Of a stretch of 7,071 nt of DNA, positions 4,937 through 7,071 are shown piece by piece. Location: the NCBI GenBank assembly GCA_027036755.1, contig JALWDV010000736.1:1-7071 (forward strand), written 5' to 3'. This DNA is from Anaerolineae bacterium. GTDB taxonomy: Bacteria > Chloroflexota > Anaerolineae > J102. The stretch's first letter is position 1, and the number at the start of each line of letters is the position of its first letter. The notes beneath the pieces were generated by a model. That model ran no database searches. It worked only from the letters and a program-made list of their open reading frames with translations, and was not told the DNA's origin. A program made the translations under genes and the position numbers.

Positions 4937-6823
4937 CTATCCTCCTGAATCATCGATGACAATGACTTCCACCATCATGCGCCCGATGAGCGCCTTGCCG
5001 TAATGCTGGCTGATGAGAATGAAACCGCCGTCGTCGGGCGTGGCCCGCTCGTCCATGCGAATGGTCAGCGCGGCTGTGCGGGTTTCGGTGGCCTGTCCGG
5101 CAAAGGCTTTCAGCACCTCGTCTTCCGTCTCGACGTTTTTCTCGCGAAAGGTTTGTCCCTTTTCGATGGATAGATTGATGCGTCCCCGTTGGAATCGCCT
5201 TCGCTCCACCCGAATGTGACGCAGGGTCAGCTCATCGGGCAGGCCATAGACGGGAAAATCGAGCGTTGCGCTCTGGCTCGGCTTCAGTTCGATTTGCACC
5301 ACATTCCGCTGAGCGATGTTGTTATCGTAACGCACCGCCCATTGGTGCTGGGCCGGATCTTCGGCGGAGCTGAGTCTCGCCAGAATGCGCCGGGGAGTGC
5401 GCTCATCGGGCCGCCAGGGCAGGGCCGCCACGGCGCTTTCGCCCGGCGGGATGTCGGGAAAGTCCAGCGTTCCCGCCGGCCGCCACATCTCGGGCCAGAT
5501 GGAGGGCGAGGCGGGTGCGGTGAAGAGCTCAGCTCGGACGTTGGTGGCGGTTTCCGGGCCTTTGTTCCACGCCCGCACATACACCCAATTCCTCTTTCCG
5601 GGGATGGGGGCCTGATGCGTCTCGCCGCCATCCTTTTTATGCCGCACCCAGATATCGGGACTGGCGAAGACCAGGCCCCGGCTGGGCGCATCGCCCTCGT
5701 CCTCCTCATTATCCCGCACATAAACGTCGGCCGAGACCAACAGTTCGCCAGCGTCGGCGATGACGTTGTATTTTTTCAAAAATTCGTACGGCATTGTGGC
5801 CAGGCCCGGCCCCAACGGATTTTTAAGCGCCCAGGGTTTCCAGGCGTTGCGCAGGATGAAGTAGCCGCCGCCTGGCGTTTGCTCGTCATCCACATAGCCC
5901 ACCAGGGCCATGGCGTGCGCGCCGATGCTCTTCTCGCCCGGCAAAGGCAGGTTGAGCTTGCCATATTGGCGGGCGGTGCGGCTGCGATACCATGAGTTGT
6001 ACATGGGAATGGTGATCATCACCGATTTGCCCTGAAGCAACGCGGCTTTCATGCTGTCGATGTCATCCGGGCGGAGATGAATGACGCGGCGGAGGCGATA
6101 GCGCCGGGCCTCCTCCACGGCTCCCTTGGGGGGCGGGCCCTGTCCCTCGTTGCCAGGCTTGGGGCGGGGATTGTAGGGCCAGGTTTTCTCCCGCGGCGCG
6201 CCCGCCTCCACCAGACACTTCATCCCCAAATAGGGATAGGTGCCGCTGACATTGGGCAGCCCGTCGTGTTCCTTGCACCACCAGTAGATAAACTGCTCGG
6301 AGAAATTCACCTGCTTGGGATCGAAATCCCCGCCCGAGCGTTTGAGTCGCTGCACTTCCATGAAATCGCGCACAGCCGCGGCGGCGTGGGCCACGCAGGC
6401 GCCCCGCGAGCCCTGGTTGCGGATGGGGGGCAGCTCGTCGCTGTAACTCAACGCGGGCGGCGCCGGGGTTTCACGCGGGATGCGCTCATATTCCACCTCG
6501 GCCCGCATGGCCGGAGGCGGCTCCAGCGCCCCGGCTGCATATTCCAGCCCGGCAAGCTCCTCATCCTCTTCATCTTCGGCTCCGCGCATCACATTCAGTT
6601 GCCTGCGGGCGCTTTTGCTCAATCTGCTCAGATGCTCCTCATCGGTCTCCAGCAGGGCCGCCAGATGACTGCGGGTGGCGGGCAGCTCCGCCAAAGCCAG
6701 AAATTCCTGGATGCTGATAATCCAATGAGAGCGCAGCGCCTCCAGTTGCGCCTCGCTCAATTCGGGCGCGCGCTCGATGGGCGCGAGATTTTTGATGGGT
6801 TTGGGGGATTCGGGTATGAACAT
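4937..6823 (-). CDS. Papain-like (C1 family) cysteine peptidase with CARDB-like domain
   Basis: A 628-residue multidomain protein. Residues 22-78 form a helical region rich in Leu and charged residues (L-S-E-A-Q-L-E-A-L ... I-S-I-Q-E-F-L ... S-K-S-A-R-R-Q-L), perhaps helix-hairpin-helix-like. An acidic stretch (83-89) and a Pro-rich linker (101-125) follow. The peptidase domain (about 128-365) has all papain-fold catalytic residues: oxyanion Gln137 and Cys143 in N-Q-G-S-R-G-A-C, His303 in G-A-H-A-M-A-L-V-G-Y, and Asn326 in I-L-R-N-A-W. Q-to-C spacing equals that of papain. About 385-490 is a CARDB-like beta domain (S-P-D-I-W-V-R at 388-394, V-Y-V-R-A-W-N-K-G at 414-422, W-P-E-M-W at 443-447), then a further beta-rich tail. 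No signal peptide or membrane helix is seen, so it is probably cytoplasmic or exported by another route. The start is ATG 6823: it follows a good promoter, and the open frame upstream to 7021 runs through that promoter and a repeat. Substrates are unknown. It heads an operon with yjbQ. Confidence 0.87.
   Translation of the reverse strand: MFIPESPKPIKNLAPIERAPELSEAQLEALRSHWIISIQEFLALAELPATRSHLAALLETDEEHLSRLSKSARRQLNVMRGAEDEEDEELAGLEYAAGALEPPPAMRAEVEYERIPRETPAPPALSYSDELPPIRNQGSRGACVAHAAAAVRDFMEVQRLKRSGGDFDPKQVNFSEQFIYWWCKEHDGLPNVSGTYPYLGMKCLVEAGAPREKTWPYNPRPKPGNEGQGPPPKGAVEEARRYRLRRVIHLRPDDIDSMKAALLQGKSVMITIPMYNSWYRSRTARQYGKLNLPLPGEKSIGAHAMALVGYVDDEQTPGGGYFILRNAWKPWALKNPLGPGLATMPYEFLKKYNVIADAGELLVSADVYVRDNEEDEGDAPSRGLVFASPDIWVRHKKDGGETHQAPIPGKRNWVYVRAWNKGPETATNVRAELFTAPASPSIWPEMWRPAGTLDFPDIPPGESAVAALPWRPDERTPRRILARLSSAEDPAQHQWAVRYDNNIAQRNVVQIELKPSQSATLDFPVYGLPDELTLRHIRVERRRFQRGRINLSIEKGQTFREKNVETEDEVLKAFAGQATETRTAALTIRMDERATPDDGGFILISQHYGKALIGRMMVEVIVIDDSGG
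4941..4946 (-). promoter_or_regulatory. Shine-Dalgarno site of yjbQ within the upstream peptidase gene
   Basis: On the minus strand AGGAGG stands 8 nt before the ATG at 4932. It is embedded in the last codons of the cysteine peptidase, whose TAG stop is at 4937-4939. A ribosome finishing the peptidase covers the yjbQ start, which favours translational coupling. Confidence 0.9.
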
Positions 6824-6857
6824 GGCGGGGGAAAAGGGAATGGAGGGGGATGTCAGA

Positions 6858-6886
6858 AGTATAACATCCGTCAGAATCCTCTGCAA
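6858..6886 (-). promoter_or_regulatory. Candidate promoter of the peptidase-yjbQ operon
   Basis: On the minus strand TTGCAG (6886-6881) and TATACT (6863-6858, 5 of 6 consensus) are separated by 17 bp. Initiation near 6851 would give a leader of about 28 nt before the ATG at 6823. The leader is pyrimidine-rich and has no clear Shine-Dalgarno sequence. Confidence 0.5.
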
Positions 6887-6946
6887 GGCGTTTGCAGCGG
6901 TGGGCAGCAATTTCAAATTTGGCCTGGAGACAAGCCCCCCTCCCGG

Positions 6947-6983
6947 CCTCCCCCCGCTTCGGCTGGAGCCTTGCAGGGGGAGG
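6947..6983. repeat. C/G-rich inverted repeat upstream of the peptidase operon
   Basis: CCTCCCCC (6947-6954) pairs with GGGGGAGG (6976-6983) around a 21-nt loop that contains GGCT/AGCC. It lies upstream of the candidate promoter and resembles the palindrome at 7024-7063 in its CCTCCCCC/GGGGGAGG stem, so both are probably dispersed intergenic repeats. Confidence 0.6.
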
Positions 6984-7023
6984 AGCCCATCGTTTTGCCA
7001 ATTTGTGTAGCAGATGAGCATCT

Positions 7024-7063
7024 CCCTCCCCCGAACACGAGCGCAGCGAGTATCGGGGGAGGG
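7024..7063. repeat. 11-bp perfect inverted repeat at the right edge
   Basis: CCCTCCCCCGA (7024-7034) and its exact complement (7053-7063) flank an 18-nt loop, ACACGAGCGCAGCGAGTA. No T-tract follows on either strand within the window, so a terminator is unlikely. The element may continue beyond the window. Confidence 0.7.
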
Positions 7064-7071
7064 TCGGGGTG

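Noticed and set aside
6824..7021. 66-residue N-terminal extension of the cysteine peptidase from 7021
   Set aside because: It runs through a C/G-rich inverted repeat and a promoter-like TATACT, and its residues look non-protein-like. ATG 6823 is preferred.
7024..7063. Strong stem considered as a terminator
   Set aside because: There is no T-tract on either strand after the stem, and the 18-nt loop is large. It fits a dispersed repeat better.

Overview
The window is bacterial: dense coding sequence, GC-rich codon use, Shine-Dalgarno sites and intrinsic terminators, but with unusually long, repeat-filled gaps between genes. Those gaps carry dispersed palindromic motifs (CCTGAGC...GAAGG type, GACACGAAG / GGAGACACGG type, CGTCAAACGT type). 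Such motifs are familiar from Chloroflexota and similar large environmental genomes, so that phylum is my best guess. It is inferred from style only and is not proven.

Left part (1-2658, + strand). Positions 1-330 have no convincing gene but hold a 70-bp hairpin-rich repeat and a pair of 20-bp direct repeats. They lead into a LutC/YkgG (LUD-domain) gene. A 315-bp repeat-bearing spacer follows, then a CoA-disulfide reductase/NADH oxidase-type flavoprotein that starts at 1324 behind a strong AGGAGGA site.

Middle (2659-3548). About 890 bp with no credible gene are packed with structure: an imperfect inverted repeat (2733-2830), a 186-bp nested palindrome (2866-3051), a promoter-like TTGACA/TCTAAC pair (3142-3170), an intrinsic terminator (3197-3224), and a 235-bp MITE-like element (3229-3463). 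The MITE-like element has perfect 12-bp terminal inverted repeats and a 9-bp target duplication that lies in the terminator's T-tract. It contains a second, identical copy of the 70-bp repeat from the left edge, here forming half of a larger palindrome.

Right part. An ECF sigma factor (3549-4157) is followed by a small soluble zinc-binding anti-sigma factor (4173-4460), whose Cys/His spacing matches the redox sensor RsrA. The pair ends at a terminator (4485-4512). Convergent to it, on the minus strand, is a two-gene operon: a 628-residue papain-like cysteine peptidase with a helical N-terminal region and a CARDB-like beta domain (6823-4937), then a translationally coupled YjbQ/UPF0047 gene (4932-4510). 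Upstream of the operon, 6887-7071 holds two C/G-rich inverted repeats that run to the window edge.

Functional picture. LutC (lactate oxidation), a CoA-disulfide reductase and a possibly thiol-responsive sigma/anti-sigma pair suggest redox metabolism, but they are separate transcription units and any link is inference. The peptidase-YjbQ pair is firmly one operon by its 4-nt spacing, with no obvious shared pathway. The best-supported unusual signal is the set of palindromic and mobile elements between 2700 and 3480.
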